From contig NZ_CP127174.1 in NCBI RefSeq assembly GCF_030273315.1, positions 930,001 to 994,000 on the forward strand: DNA of 64,000 bases. Reading direction: 5' to 3'. Under the pieces are notes generated by a model. It ran no database searches and was not told the origin of the DNA. It saw only the letters and a program-made list of their open reading frames with translations. This document shows positions 52,946-62,354 of this stretch, one piece after another; the first letter of the stretch is position 1, and every line of letters starts with the position of its first letter. The position numbers and the translations under genes are program-made. The stretch comes from Natrialbaceae archaeon AArc-T1-2 (GTDB taxonomy: Archaea > Halobacteriota > Halobacteria > Halobacteriales > Natrialbaceae).

Positions 52946-53323
52946 ACGTCGATCCTCGAAGAAGGAGGCGTTCTCGAGCGCGAGGGGCAGTCTCTATCGT
53001 GTGATACCCGTTCGTCGTATCGAAGGTCGAACGTCGATGAGGGTCGATGCATGGTAGTTGTATTCGCGTTTGTGACGTGTCTCCGACCGAATAGTTACCG
53101 TTCGCGAGGGCGTTCGGTAGCTGGCTCCCAAACCCGAACCGACGTGGTCGTCATTGTAGCCGTTCCGGGGAGAGAACACTCCCGGAATATTCAAACAATT
53201 AACAGGGCTGACCTCTCCGTCTTGCCGTATGCGGGACGGTCAGCCTATCTCTCGTCACTGTGTCCGTTCGGGATCTCGAGACGACGTGGGAATCCTTATC
53301 CACGAACCCGCCCAACGGCGGGT
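52946..53323. other. 378-base intergenic region with hairpin
   Basis: No gene is seen. A hairpin TTCCGGGGAG/CTCCCGGAA (53163-53187, one bulge) is followed by the AT-rich AATATTCAAACAATTAACAG (53186-53205), which could hold a promoter for either the divergent NRAMP-type gene (leader of about 200 bases) or the 53324 gene. Confidence 0.45.
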
Positions 53324-53794
53324 ATGGGACTCGAAGTCGATCCACCGGAACCGCCCGAGCTGTCGTTCGTCGACCCGAACGAGTACGAAGACGCCACGAT
53401 CGGTGACGGCACCGCCACCGACGTCGACTATCGACGCGAGGAGCTCCAGGCGTTTCTCGAGAACGGTGCCTGGGCGGAAGCGTTCGACGAGTGGGCCGCC
53501 GAGACCGACCTCACCAACAGGGAGTACGAGATCGCCCGTGATCTCGAGTTGTTCGCCGAGTTCGATTTCTTCTGGGACGACTTCGCCGACCGGGTCGGCT
53601 ATCACGCGCCGGGCATCCCGGAAGACTGGCAGGAACGGGCGTATCACTCCGAACTCGACTCCTGGGGGACAGTCTCGTCGATCAACGCCGAACTCACGGA
53701 GTTCGGTCAGATCGTCTGTGTAACGCTGAAATCGGAGTATATCGACTGGGAAGCCGAGTACGAGCCGCCGGAAGATCTGCCTGACTTCGAGTGA
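53324..53794 (+). CDS. Haloarchaeal conserved hypothetical protein
   Basis: A 156-residue acidic protein starting [21 protein letters not shown] helical core ([40 protein letters not shown]) is followed by a strand-rich part ([20 protein letters not shown]). No catalytic motif is seen. It lies 59 bases upstream of the PAN gene on the same strand and may be transcribed with it. Confidence 0.72.
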   Translation: MGLEVDPPEPPELSFVDPNEYEDATIGDGTATDVDYRREELQAFLENGAWAEAFDEWAAETDLTNREYEIARDLELFAEFDFFWDDFADRVGYHAPGIPEDWQERAYHSELDSWGTVSSINAELTEFGQIVCVTLKSEYIDWEAEYEPPEDLPDFE

Positions 53795-53853
53795 AGAAAT
53801 CCGTCCGGGACCCAAAGGCACATTTACGGGCACCGACTAAGCGCACACATCAG

Positions 53854-55083
53854 ATGTCTCGAAGCCCGTCTTTACCCGACCGCCCTCGACGTGAGATCGA
53901 TCCGGACCTCCCGGACGACGAGCGGCTCGAGGCGCTTCGTGATCACTTCACGGACATCGTCGACGTCCACCAGCAGCTTTCGGAACAGCTCGAGACGGCA
54001 CAGCAGCGCCGGCAGGATCTTCGCGAGAAGGTCGACCGCATCGAACGCGAAAACGAGACGCTAAAGAGTACCTCGCTGTACATCGCGACCGTCGAGGACG
54101 TCCTCGAGGCGGAGGTCGTCGTCAAACAACACGGCAACAACCAGGAGGTGTTGACCGAGGTCTCGCCACAGATGCACGACCGCCTCGAGGCGGGCGACCG
54201 CGTCGCCGTCAACGACTCTTTCGGTATCCAGACGATCCTGAACGCCGAGACCGACGCCCGCGCTCAGTCGATGGAGATCGACGAGAGCCCGTCGGTCGGC
54301 TACGAGGATATCGGCGGCATCGACGAGCAGATCCGCGAGGTGCGTGAGGCCGTCGAGCAGCCGCTTTCTCAGCCGGAGATGTTCGAGAAGGTCGGCATCG
54401 ATCCGCCCTCGGGCGTGTTGCTGTACGGCCCGCCGGGGACCGGCAAGACGATGCTCGCGAAGGCCGTCGCGAACCAGACCGACGCCACCTTCATCAAGAT
54501 GGCCGGCTCCGAACTCGTCCGGAAGTTCATCGGCGAGGGGTCGCGGCTGGTCCGTGACCTCTTCGAGATGGCCCGCGAGCGCGAACCCGCAATCATCTTC
54601 ATCGACGAGATCGACGCCATCGCCTCGAAGCGCACGGAGTCGAAGACCTCCGGTGACGCCGAAGTCCAGCGGACCATGATGCAACTCCTTTCGGAGATGG
54701 ACGGCTTCGAGGCACGCGGCGACGTTCGGATCATCGCCGCGACGAACCGCTTCGACATGCTCGATCGCGCCATCCTCCGGCCGGGGCGGTTCGATCGCCT
54801 CATCGAGGTTCCCGAACCCGACCACGAGGGTCGCGAGCAGATCTTCGAGATCCACACCCGCGGCATGAGCGTCGCCGGCGACGTCGACTTCGACGACCTG
54901 GCCGACGAGACGGACGGCTACAGTGGCGCAGAGATCGAAAGCGTCGCCACCGAAGCCGGTATGTTCGCCATCCGCAACGACCGCACCGACGTCCAGATGA
55001 CCGACTTCGAGAACGCACTCGAGAAGATCGAAGACGACGACGGCAGCGACGTCATCTCCTCTGCTGGCTACTTCTATCAGTAA
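53854..55083 (+). CDS. pan: Proteasome-activating nucleotidase (PAN)
   Basis: A 409-residue AAA+ ATPase from ATG 53854 ([18 protein letters not shown]). An N-terminal coiled coil (about 25-75), an OB domain (about 76-150) and the AAA module are all present: Walker [18 protein letters not shown], Walker [12 protein letters not shown], second region of homology [17 protein letters not shown]. The C-terminus SAGYFYQ ends in an HbYX motif for docking on the 20S proteasome. It unfolds substrates for the proteasome. A likely TATA (ACATTTACG) lies about 30 bases upstream. Confidence 0.97.
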   Translation: MSRSPSLPDRPRREIDPDLPDDERLEALRDHFTDIVDVHQQLSEQLETAQQRRQDLREKVDRIERENETLKSTSLYIATVEDVLEAEVVVKQHGNNQEVLTEVSPQMHDRLEAGDRVAVNDSFGIQTILNAETDARAQSMEIDESPSVGYEDIGGIDEQIREVREAVEQPLSQPEMFEKVGIDPPSGVLLYGPPGTGKTMLAKAVANQTDATFIKMAGSELVRKFIGEGSRLVRDLFEMAREREPAIIFIDEIDAIASKRTESKTSGDAEVQRTMMQLLSEMDGFEARGDVRIIAATNRFDMLDRAILRPGRFDRLIEVPEPDHEGREQIFEIHTRGMSVAGDVDFDDLADETDGYSGAEIESVATEAGMFAIRNDRTDVQMTDFENALEKIEDDDGSDVISSAGYFYQ

Positions 55084-55219
55084 CGGGCAACTCGCTCGAG
55101 CGGTGTCGACGTAACAAACCCACTAGAAGACGACGCGACGAAATCGAGAATACGCCGAGGACAGCGACCGGGTCCGAGAGCTGTGAGCCGGCCGATCCGG
55201 GAAGACAGGTCCGTGACGA

Positions 55220-56476
55220 TCAGGGGAACGAGCCGGCTTCCTCGAAAGAGTCGACGACGCGTTGAATCGCGACGATGTACGCCGCTTGCCGGAGCGTCTC
55301 GAGGTCGTGTTTCTCGTAGGCGTCGGTCAGGGCGTCGAAGCCGTCGACGATGATCCCCTCGAGTTCCTCGTTGACCTTCTCCTCGCTCCAGTAGAACCGC
55401 TGGCGGTTCTGGACCCACTCGAAGTAGGAAACGGTGACGCCGCCGGCGTTTGCCAGAATATCAGGAATGATGAGAACGTCCTCGGTTGCCAGCACCTCGT
55501 CGGCGGCAGGGGTAAGCGGCCCGTTTGCGGCCTCTGAGATCACGTCGGCACTAACGTCCTCGGCGAGATCGGCGTCGATTGCGTTCTCGAGGGCGGCGGG
55601 GATGAGAAGGTCGACGTCGAGGGTGAGCAGTTCCTCGTTCGTGAACTCCTCGTTGGCCTCGCTGTAGCCCGAGACCGTCCCGGTCTCGTTTTTGAACGCC
55701 TTGACGTCGCGAGCGTCGAACCCGTCCGCGTTGTAGATCGCGCCGCTCGAGTCGGAGACGGCGACGACGTCCGCCCCACGGTCCTCGACGAGTTTCGCGG
55801 CGATCCAGCCGGCGTTGCCATAGCCCTGGATGGCGACGGTCGCGTCAGAGAGGTCACGCCCGAGGTAGTCGAAGGCCTCGCGGGCAGCGATGATCGTCGA
55901 GCGGCCGGTCGCCTCGACGCGACCCTCGCTGCCGCCGCTGTCGAGTGCCTTCCCGGTGATGACTCCTGGCTCGGTCGTGTTCTCTAAGGTCTCGTAGGTG
56001 TCTTTGATCCAGTTCATCTCCCGCTGGCCCGTGTTGACGTCGGGTGCGGGAATGTCTTTGTCCTCGCCGATGAACGGGCGGAGCTCCTTTGCGAACGCGC
56101 GTGTGAGCCGTTCGATTTCGCTGTCGCTGTACTCGGTGGGATCGACGACGATGCCGCCTTTGCCGCCGCCGAACGGGATGTCGACGACAGCACACTTGTA
56201 GACCATCCATCCCGACAGCGCCGTGACTTCGTCGCGGGTGACGTTTGGGTGGTACCGGATACCGCCTTTGTACGGCCCGCGGTCGCCGTTGAACTGGGAC
56301 CGAAAGGCGGTAAAGCGCTCGAGCGACCCGTCGTCGAGCTCGACGGTGAGGTTCGTCTCGAGCACGCGTTCGGGGTGTTTGAGCCGCTCGATGACGTCGT
56401 CGCCAACGTCTAAGTATTCGGCGGCGTCGTCGACCTGTGACTGCAAGCTCTCGAACGGGTTCGCTTCCTCGGACAT
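55220..56476 (-). CDS. gdhA: Glutamate dehydrogenase (hexameric, Glu/Leu/Phe/Val family)
   Basis: A 418-residue dehydrogenase from ATG 56476 ([20 protein letters not shown]). The substrate lysine motif is [10 protein letters not shown]; the catalytic Lys/Asp region [15 protein letters not shown] and [12 protein letters not shown] are intact. The cofactor loop is [16 protein letters not shown]. It interconverts glutamate and 2-oxoglutarate plus ammonium. The TATA-like CTTAATTT (56501-56508 on the minus strand) lies 25-32 bases upstream, which fits a leaderless transcript, and three palindromes lie further upstream. Confidence 0.96.
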   Translation of the reverse strand: MSEEANPFESLQSQVDDAAEYLDVGDDVIERLKHPERVLETNLTVELDDGSLERFTAFRSQFNGDRGPYKGGIRYHPNVTRDEVTALSGWMVYKCAVVDIPFGGGKGGIVVDPTEYSDSEIERLTRAFAKELRPFIGEDKDIPAPDVNTGQREMNWIKDTYETLENTTEPGVITGKALDSGGSEGRVEATGRSTIIAAREAFDYLGRDLSDATVAIQGYGNAGWIAAKLVEDRGADVVAVSDSSGAIYNADGFDARDVKAFKNETGTVSGYSEANEEFTNEELLTLDVDLLIPAALENAIDADLAEDVSADVISEAANGPLTPAADEVLATEDVLIIPDILANAGGVTVSYFEWVQNRQRFYWSEEKVNEELEGIIVDGFDALTDAYEKHDLETLRQAAYIVAIQRVVDSFEEAGSFP

Positions 56477-56543
56477 TGTACTGGATTTTCGGCGACCCCA
56501 AATTAAGCGTGTCGAATAACGCCGAAGGTATGAGATATAATAG

Positions 56544-56590
56544 CATATCATATGTAAATACAGTATTTATCCCATTGTATGGTAATACCA
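56544..56590 (-). promoter_or_regulatory. Cluster of three odd-centred palindromes upstream of gdhA
   Basis: CATATCATATG (56544-56554), TAAATACAGTATTTA (56555-56569) and TGGTAATACCA (56580-56590) are perfect inverted repeats around a single central base. They lie 36-89 bases upstream of the TATA-like box of gdhA, in an AT-rich patch of an otherwise GC-rich genome. They are candidate sites for an Lrp/AsnC-type or similar regulator of nitrogen metabolism. Confidence 0.5.
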
Positions 56591-56633
56591 CCGTTCGTCT
56601 TCGAGGGTGTTATCGAAGAAAACGAATGTTCAG

Positions 56634-57497
56634 TTATACGGCATCGTCGTCGACGTCGGCTGCTCCGGCGCGCTCGAGGATGCGCTCGGCCTGGGCGATC
56701 AGCGGGGCGTCGATCATCTCGCCGTCGACGGCGAAGACGCCCCGATCTTCGACGTCGGCCTCGCGTTCCCCCTCGAGGACGGCCCGGGCCCACTCGAGGT
56801 CGTCCGGGTCCGGCGTGAACGCTTCGTTGATCGTGGCGACCTGATCCGGATGGATCGCCAGCTTGCCGTCGTAGCCGAGTCCGATGGCGCGTTCGGTGGC
56901 CTCGACGAGCCCGTCTTCGTCCTCGAGATCGGTGAAGACGGTGTCGATCGCGTCGACGTCGAAGGCGGCGGCCGCGGTCACGACGCGTTGGTGGGCGTAG
57001 CGTGTCTCGGCTCCTGTACGGGTGCGGATCGCACCGACGTCGGCGACGAAATCTTCGGCCCCGAAGATCAGCGCGTCCGTCTCGCTGACGGCCGCGATCG
57101 CGTCGGCTTCGAGGACGCCACGAGCGCTCTCGACGAGCGCGAGGATCGAAACGTCGACGTCGTAGCTCGCGAGCCGACTCGACAGCGCTCCAACCTCGTC
57201 TGCGGACTCCACCTTCGGGAGCATGACGCCGTCGAGACGGACGTCTCCGGTGAGCACGCCCTCGAGGTCGTCGTTGACGCCGAAGCCGATGGGGTTGACC
57301 CGCAGGCAGACGTCGCAGTCGGGATCGAACTCGGGATCGGCGAGGACCTCGCGGACGGCCTCGCGTGCGTCCGCCTTTCGGTCCGGTACGACGGCGTCCT
57401 CGAGGTCGAAGACGATCACGTCGGCTCCCGATTCGGGCGCCGTTCGCATCATCCTCGGTCGATCGCCGGGCGTGAACATGACGCTTCTGCGAACCAT
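56634..57497 (-). CDS. HpcH/HpaI aldolase / CitE-like lyase
   Basis: A 287-residue CitE-type TIM barrel from ATG 57497 (MVRRSVMFTPGDRPRMM). Motifs are ADVIVFDLEDAVVPDRKADA, VNPIGFG, GVMLPKVESADEV, LIFGAEDFVADVG and GKLAIHPDQVATINEAFTP. The family covers citryl-CoA, malyl-CoA and beta-methylmalyl-CoA lyases. In haloarchaea such a lyase works in the methylaspartate cycle, which also uses glutamate dehydrogenase. The position between two gdh genes favours that reading but does not prove it. Confidence 0.88.
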   Translation of the reverse strand: MVRRSVMFTPGDRPRMMRTAPESGADVIVFDLEDAVVPDRKADAREAVREVLADPEFDPDCDVCLRVNPIGFGVNDDLEGVLTGDVRLDGVMLPKVESADEVGALSSRLASYDVDVSILALVESARGVLEADAIAAVSETDALIFGAEDFVADVGAIRTRTGAETRYAHQRVVTAAAAFDVDAIDTVFTDLEDEDGLVEATERAIGLGYDGKLAIHPDQVATINEAFTPDPDDLEWARAVLEGEREADVEDRGVFAVDGEMIDAPLIAQAERILERAGAADVDDDAV

Positions 57498-57556
57498 ACT
57501 CACGCTCTCGATAGGCGGCCGTTTCATACTACCGGCGCCTGCGGCCGGCTGTGGGT

Positions 57557-58831
57557 CTACGGCCAGAGACCGCGCATATCGTGGGCTTCGCCGACCCGTC
57601 GCAACGCGACGATGTACGCGGCGTCACGCCAGGTAACGTCGCGATTCTCGTACTCCGTTTGCATCGCCGCCCAGGCGTTGAGCATCTCGTTTTCGAGTTC
57701 CTCGTTGACCCGCGATAGGGTCCACGTGCGGCGGCTGATGTCCTGGAGCCACTCGAAGTACGAAACGGTGACGCCGCCGGCGTTCGCCAGGATGTCCGGG
57801 ATCACGGGGATCTCGCGATCCTCGAAGATCCGGTCGGCCGTCGAGGTCGCTGGCCCGTTCGCGCCCTCGACGATGAGATCGGCCTGGATCTCGTGGGCAT
57901 TCTCGCCCGTCAGGACGTTGCCGACCGCGGCCGGGATGAGGACGTCGACGTCCAGCGTGAGCAGTTCCTCGTTGGTCAGCGACTCCGGAGCGTCGTACCC
58001 CGAAACCATCCCGGGCCGTTCGTCGTGGTCCTCGACGTCGTTGGTGTCGAGCCCGGCGGGATCGTAGATCGCACCGTCGACGTCCGAGACGGCGACGACG
58101 TCCGCGCCGAGGTCCTCGAGGTAGCGGGCCGCGTTCGCGCCGACGCTACCGAATCCCTGGACGGCGACGGTCGTCTCGGTCACGTCGCGATCGTCGTACT
58201 CGAGTGCCTTCCGGGTGACGATGCCGACGCTTCGACCGGGGGCTTCCTCGCGACCGTACGAACCGCCGATGACCGGCGGCTTGCCGGTGACGATCCCGGG
58301 CGTGGTCTCGCCTTCCTGCATCGAGTAGGCGTCCATGAACCACGCCATCGTCTGTGGATCGGTCCCCATATCCGGCGCGGGAATGTCTTTCATCGGTCCG
58401 ATCACCGGCCGGAGCTCCTGGGCCAGCCGTCGGGTGAGTCGTTCTTTCTCGTCTGTGCTCAGGTCCTTGGGATCGACGACGACGCCACCCTTGCCGCCGC
58501 CGAAGGGGATGTCCATCAGCGCACACTTCCAGGTCATCCACATCGCGAGCCCGATACACTCCTGTTCGGTGACGCCTGGATGATAGCGCATCCCGCCTTT
58601 GTAGGGTCCCCGGACGTCGTCGTGGTGAGCCCGGTAAGCGGTGTACACCTCCGTCGAGCCGTCGTCGCGCTCGAGCGGAACCGTGGTCCGGTAGACGGAC
58701 GTCGCACGACGGAGTCGCTCGAGCGTGCTCTCGGTCACGTCGAGGTGAGCGGCCGCCCGCTCGAGCTGGCGGCGGGCGGTCTCGACGGCGGTCTCTTCTT
58801 CCGGTTCGTGAGCTGGGTCAGTAGAAGCCAT
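57557..58831 (-). CDS. gdhB: Glutamate dehydrogenase, second paralogue
   Basis: A 424-residue dehydrogenase starting [20 protein letters not shown]. Motifs are [27 protein letters not shown] and [15 protein letters not shown]. The cofactor loop GFGSVGANA differs from gdhA (GYGNAGWIA), so cofactor preference (NAD vs NADP) may differ. It shares the strand with the CitE-like gene (59-base gap) and gdhA downstream. The symbol gdhB is given by analogy. Confidence 0.94.
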   Translation of the reverse strand: MASTDPAHEPEEETAVETARRQLERAAAHLDVTESTLERLRRATSVYRTTVPLERDDGSTEVYTAYRAHHDDVRGPYKGGMRYHPGVTEQECIGLAMWMTWKCALMDIPFGGGKGGVVVDPKDLSTDEKERLTRRLAQELRPVIGPMKDIPAPDMGTDPQTMAWFMDAYSMQEGETTPGIVTGKPPVIGGSYGREEAPGRSVGIVTRKALEYDDRDVTETTVAVQGFGSVGANAARYLEDLGADVVAVSDVDGAIYDPAGLDTNDVEDHDERPGMVSGYDAPESLTNEELLTLDVDVLIPAAVGNVLTGENAHEIQADLIVEGANGPATSTADRIFEDREIPVIPDILANAGGVTVSYFEWLQDISRRTWTLSRVNEELENEMLNAWAAMQTEYENRDVTWRDAAYIVALRRVGEAHDMRGLWP

Positions 58832-59007
58832 GATCGGTCGGCTGTCTCCGGCGTGGAGTCACTGTCGGCGCGACTGGCTGTCGCCGCCGGCGCATTCGGT
58901 CAAATTTGACCGCCGAGATTCTTAGTCCTTGTCACCAATCTCAGGTACGTGCAATATTTGCACCACCGACTGACAGCGTGTCGGACGGCAGCCGTCGGTG
59001 CGACGCA

Positions 59008-59154
59008 CTAGAGGAGCAACGACAGCGCCGCGAGCACCAGGAAGATCAACACGAGCCACTTCGCGATGCTCATGCTGATACCGGCGACGCCTGTCGCACC
59101 GACGGCAGCGGCGATGATCGCGATGACGAAGAACGCGAGCGCGAGTTCTAACAT
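59008..59154 (-). CDS. DUF1328 (UPF0391) small membrane protein
   Basis: A 48-residue two-helix membrane protein: [20 protein letters not shown] then [20 protein letters not shown]. This matches DUF1328 over its whole length. In bacteria these are linked to membrane stress; the function is not known here. ATG 59154 is chosen because the family starts there. Confidence 0.88.
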   Translation of the reverse strand: MLELALAFFVIAIIAAAVGATGVAGISMSIAKWLVLIFLVLAALSLLL

Positions 59155-59262
59155 GCTCGGTGATATCGCCGTCGGACCGATAGGACCTCGCCTTGAATAC
59201 GCCACCCATCGCGACGCCTCGACGACACGTGACGGTCGCGGTGAATCGGAGCCGGAACCGGT

Positions 59263-59616
59263 TCAAACCACCGTCGAGATCAGAGTCATATTGACGACGA
59301 CGGCGACGAGCCACGGCAGGGCGAGCCCCGCTGGCACGATTGGCCGGTACGCGGGCTCGAGCAGCGACCGACAGGCGAGTCCGACGCCGACCGCTCCCGC
59401 TTTCAACGCGAGCATTCCGGCCAGCCCCCAGCCGTCGATCGCGGCTCGAGCGATCGGATTCGACTCGGCGAGCCCGAGGTGGAGTCCGACGAACGTCGTC
59501 ACCACGTCGCCGACGAGCGAGATGGCGACCAGCAGCCAGAGATACCACTCGAGGTCAGTCATCCCGTCGAACCCGTCGTCGAGCCGTCGGACCCAGTTCG
59601 CGTCGTCGACGCTCAT
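59263..59616 (-). CDS. Membrane protein (DUF5658-like)
   Basis: A 117-residue protein from ATG 59616 (MSVDDANWVRRLDDGFDGM). Three membrane helices: WYLWLLVAISLVGDVVTTFV (starting near residue 24), WGLAGMLALKAGAVGVGLAC and LPWLVAVVVNMTLISTVV. The helix-1 GDVVTTFVGL and the LAESNPIAR loop are typical of the small DUF5658-type family. Function is unknown. Immediately upstream on the minus strand is a tRNA-like T-arm that does not make a full tRNA. Confidence 0.75.
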   Translation of the reverse strand: MSVDDANWVRRLDDGFDGMTDLEWYLWLLVAISLVGDVVTTFVGLHLGLAESNPIARAAIDGWGLAGMLALKAGAVGVGLACRSLLEPAYRPIVPAGLALPWLVAVVVNMTLISTVV

Positions 59617-59762
59617 AGCCTCCCGGCCGGGATCGAACCGGCCCATACCCCAGCGGTGGGAGCGCGGCGGTCTCGCTATAGGCCGGGATATCGGATCGGC
59701 TATCATTGTTATGTCAACCGTAGACGCCGAGGATCGATCTTAGGGCGTCGTTATTACTGGCT

Positions 59763-61034
59763 TCACCGGTCCTCGAGGACGGCTCGTGCCGCCAGGCGGC
59801 CGCTTTCTATTGCGCCCTGGATCGACGACCACCGCGTGTAGTCGCCGGCGAGGTACACCGGGCCGGCGGGATCGCGGACGTCGGGCAGGTCGTCGTGAAC
59901 CCCGGGCGGCTGGGCGAACTGGGCGAAGGGTACCCGCTCGGTGTGGACGAGTTCGATCCGGTCGAACAGCCGTTCGGGATACCACGACGCGAGCGCCTCG
60001 GCCGTCAGCTCGGCCAGCTCACGGTCGCTTTCCGCGCGGTCGCCGAGGAAGGTCGCGCTCACGAGCGTCGCGTCCTCGGGCGCGTACTCCGGGGCGACCT
60101 CGCTGTGTGGAACGATCTGGTTCGGTCCCGCCTCCCCGGCGTTCAACAGCAGCCGCCCGTCGGTCCCGAGGTCGGTTCCCTCGGACAGCGCGTAGTACTG
60201 GGTCACGCAGGCACGCGCCTCGGTCGGAACGGACTCGAGGCCGGTCAGCTCCGCGGCCGTCGGCGGATCGGTAGCGACGACGACCGCATCGGCCGTCCGC
60301 TTCTCGCCGGCTACGGTGACAGTCGCCGTCTGACCGTTCGCCGACACCGACGTCACCGTGGCGTCGGTCTCGATCGTCGCGCCGGCCTCGCGGGCGCGTC
60401 TCGAGAGCTGTCGCGGGATTGCGGCCATCCCCTCTGCGGGGACGCCGACCTCGCCCGTGGCGAGTGCCCGAAACGTGTACTCGAAGACGCGCTTGGAGGT
60501 CGACAGCGACCGATCGAGCGTGATTCCTCCGTAAAAGGGTGCGACGAAGTTCTCGCGGAACTGTTTGGAGAACCCCTGCTCGCGGAGGTACGTTTCGATC
60601 GAGGTGTCCGGTCCGTCGAAGATCGACGACGGATCCGACGCCGTCAACCGCCGACGGAGTCGGAGCACGCGCAGCTTGTCGCCGATCGTGAGATCGGGGT
60701 TGAAAAGCGTCGCCGGGAGCGCGGTCGGCTCGCGAAGCGGATCCGACAGCGTCGATCGGTGCCCCGGGCGGGCGATGCAGGCCCCCGGCGAGAACGTCCG
60801 GAGGTCGAGGGCCTCGAGGTCGAGCTCTCGTCTGACGGCCGGGTAGGCGGTAAACAACACCTGAAAGCCCCGGTCGAACTGGTAGCCGTCGCGTTCGACG
60901 GTCCTGACGCGGCCACCGATCTCATCGCGGCGTTCGAACACCGCCACCGTCGCCCCGCCGGCCGCGAGGTGGCGGGCGGCGACGAGCCCGGCGAGTCCCC
61001 CGCCGGCGACGATTACGTCCAGTTCCGACGTCAT
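59763..61034 (-). CDS. FAD-dependent amine-oxidase/phytoene-desaturase-like enzyme
   Basis: A 423-residue flavoprotein from ATG 61034 (MTSELDVIVAGGGLAGLVAA). The dinucleotide motif is GGGLAGLVAARHLAAGGATV, followed by EIGGRVRT and FDRGFQVLFTAYP. The C-terminal FAD motif is VYLAGDYTRWSSIQGAIESG. Such proteins are carotenoid- or protoporphyrinogen-oxidase relatives; the exact substrate is open. It is divergent from the threonine-synthase-like gene at 61138. Confidence 0.92.
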   Translation of the reverse strand: MTSELDVIVAGGGLAGLVAARHLAAGGATVAVFERRDEIGGRVRTVERDGYQFDRGFQVLFTAYPAVRRELDLEALDLRTFSPGACIARPGHRSTLSDPLREPTALPATLFNPDLTIGDKLRVLRLRRRLTASDPSSIFDGPDTSIETYLREQGFSKQFRENFVAPFYGGITLDRSLSTSKRVFEYTFRALATGEVGVPAEGMAAIPRQLSRRAREAGATIETDATVTSVSANGQTATVTVAGEKRTADAVVVATDPPTAAELTGLESVPTEARACVTQYYALSEGTDLGTDGRLLLNAGEAGPNQIVPHSEVAPEYAPEDATLVSATFLGDRAESDRELAELTAEALASWYPERLFDRIELVHTERVPFAQFAQPPGVHDDLPDVRDPAGPVYLAGDYTRWSSIQGAIESGRLAARAVLEDR

Positions 61035-61137
61035 GTCAATACGTTCGAACGCGACACATAAAGACGTAGAGCCAATCCAGGTCGGGCCGAACTGAACGGA
61101 TAGACAGGGATTTGGCCGCGGGACCGAAACCACCGGT

Positions 61138-62331
61138 ATGGAGACGAACGAGACGCTCCTCGACCTCGAGTGCATCGACTGCGGGGAGACCGTCGACGCC
61201 GAGACGGCGGCCGCTCGCTGTCCGGAATGCGGAGGGATTCTCGACCCGGTCTACGACTACGACGCGATCGACCTCGATCGCGAGACGCTCGCGTCCCGAC
61301 CGCGTGACTCGATGTGGCGCTACGAGGAGTTGCTCCCGTTCGCCCGCGAGCGGGCGGTGACGACGAACGAGGGGGCAACGCCGCTTGTCGACTGTGGGGG
61401 CCTCGCGGCCGAACTCGGCGTCGAGCGCGTACTCTTCAAAGACGAGGGTCGAAACCCGACGGGATCGATCAGAGACCGCGAGGCTGCCGTCGCCGTCACC
61501 GCAGCCGCCGAGGCCGGCGTCGACGACGTCGCACTCCCCGCCGCGGGCGACGCCGGCCAGGCCGTCACAGCCTACGCCGGACGGGCCGACCTCGAGGCAC
61601 ACGTCTATCTCCCCTCGCGTGCGAGTCACACGACGAAGTCGATGGTGAACGTCCACGGTGGAGAGATGACCGTCGTCGGCGGGCGGTTTCCCGACGCCGC
61701 CGGGGCCTACGAGGAGGCGCTGGCCGAACACGACGGCTGGGAGCCGCTTTCGGCGTTCGATACCCCCTACCGCCACGAGGGAGCGAAGACGATCCTGTTC
61801 GAACTGCTCGAGGACCTCGAGTGGACGACGCCGGACGCAGTCGTCGTCCCGGCCGGCGACGGCGTAGCGCTCGCCGGACTGTACAAGGCCGGCACCGAAC
61901 TGCTCGAACTCGGACTGATCGACGAAATTCCCCCACTGTACGCCGCCCAGGCGGAAGGCTGTGCCCCGATCGTCGAGGCGTTCGACGTGGACGCGGAGGC
62001 CCACGAGCCGATCGACCACCCCGACACCATCTGTGGCGAGATCGAGATCCCCGATCCCGCCGGCGGTGCACTCGTCCTCGAGGCACTCCGTGCGACCGAC
62101 GGCGGTGCGGTCGCGACCGACGACGACGCGATTCTCGAGGCGGGTATCGCCGTCGCGAAAGGCGAGGGCCTCGAGATGGCTCCCTCGGCCGCGGCGGCGG
62201 CAAGCGGGACGTGGGAACTCGGCGAACGCGGGACGTTCGACGGCGACGAGACGGTCGTCGTCCTCAACACCGGCGCGGGTAACAAAGAGAGCGACGTGTT
62301 ACGCAGTCACCTGATGGGCAAGGGGATCTGA
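61138..62331 (+). CDS. Threonine-synthase-like PLP-fold protein lacking the PLP lysine
   Basis: A 397-residue fold-type II protein with an N-terminal zinc ribbon (Cys12, Cys15, Cys28, Cys31). The usual NPTGSFKDR motif reads NPTGSIRDR: position 112, where the Schiff-base lysine belongs, is Arg (codon AGA at 61471). The next PLP loop is AAGDAGQAVTAY rather than SSGN-like, and the C-terminus ends NTGAGNKESDVLRSHLMGKG. All else is colinear with ThrC. It may be catalytically dead, use another mechanism, or be regulatory. A nearly identical 3' end repeats at 63171. Confidence 0.88.
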   Translation: METNETLLDLECIDCGETVDAETAAARCPECGGILDPVYDYDAIDLDRETLASRPRDSMWRYEELLPFARERAVTTNEGATPLVDCGGLAAELGVERVLFKDEGRNPTGSIRDREAAVAVTAAAEAGVDDVALPAAGDAGQAVTAYAGRADLEAHVYLPSRASHTTKSMVNVHGGEMTVVGGRFPDAAGAYEEALAEHDGWEPLSAFDTPYRHEGAKTILFELLEDLEWTTPDAVVVPAGDGVALAGLYKAGTELLELGLIDEIPPLYAAQAEGCAPIVEAFDVDAEAHEPIDHPDTICGEIEIPDPAGGALVLEALRATDGGAVATDDDAILEAGIAVAKGEGLEMAPSAAAAASGTWELGERGTFDGDETVVVLNTGAGNKESDVLRSHLMGKGI

Positions 62332-62354
62332 GACGTCCGAAGAACCGACGACGC

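Noticed and set aside
53163-53187. Hairpin before the NRAMP-type gene as a metal riboswitch
   Set aside because: It is only a simple 9-10 base stem near a possible promoter, with no second conserved structure. There is nothing to support ligand binding.
59620-59692. Possible tRNA on the minus strand with a perfect T arm GCCGG-TTCGATC-CCGGC
   Set aside because: The acceptor arm (CGGGAGG) has no matching 5' strand, the D arm lacks GG and the anticodon stem has at most four of five pairs. It could be a tRNA-derived fragment but does not qualify as a tRNA gene.
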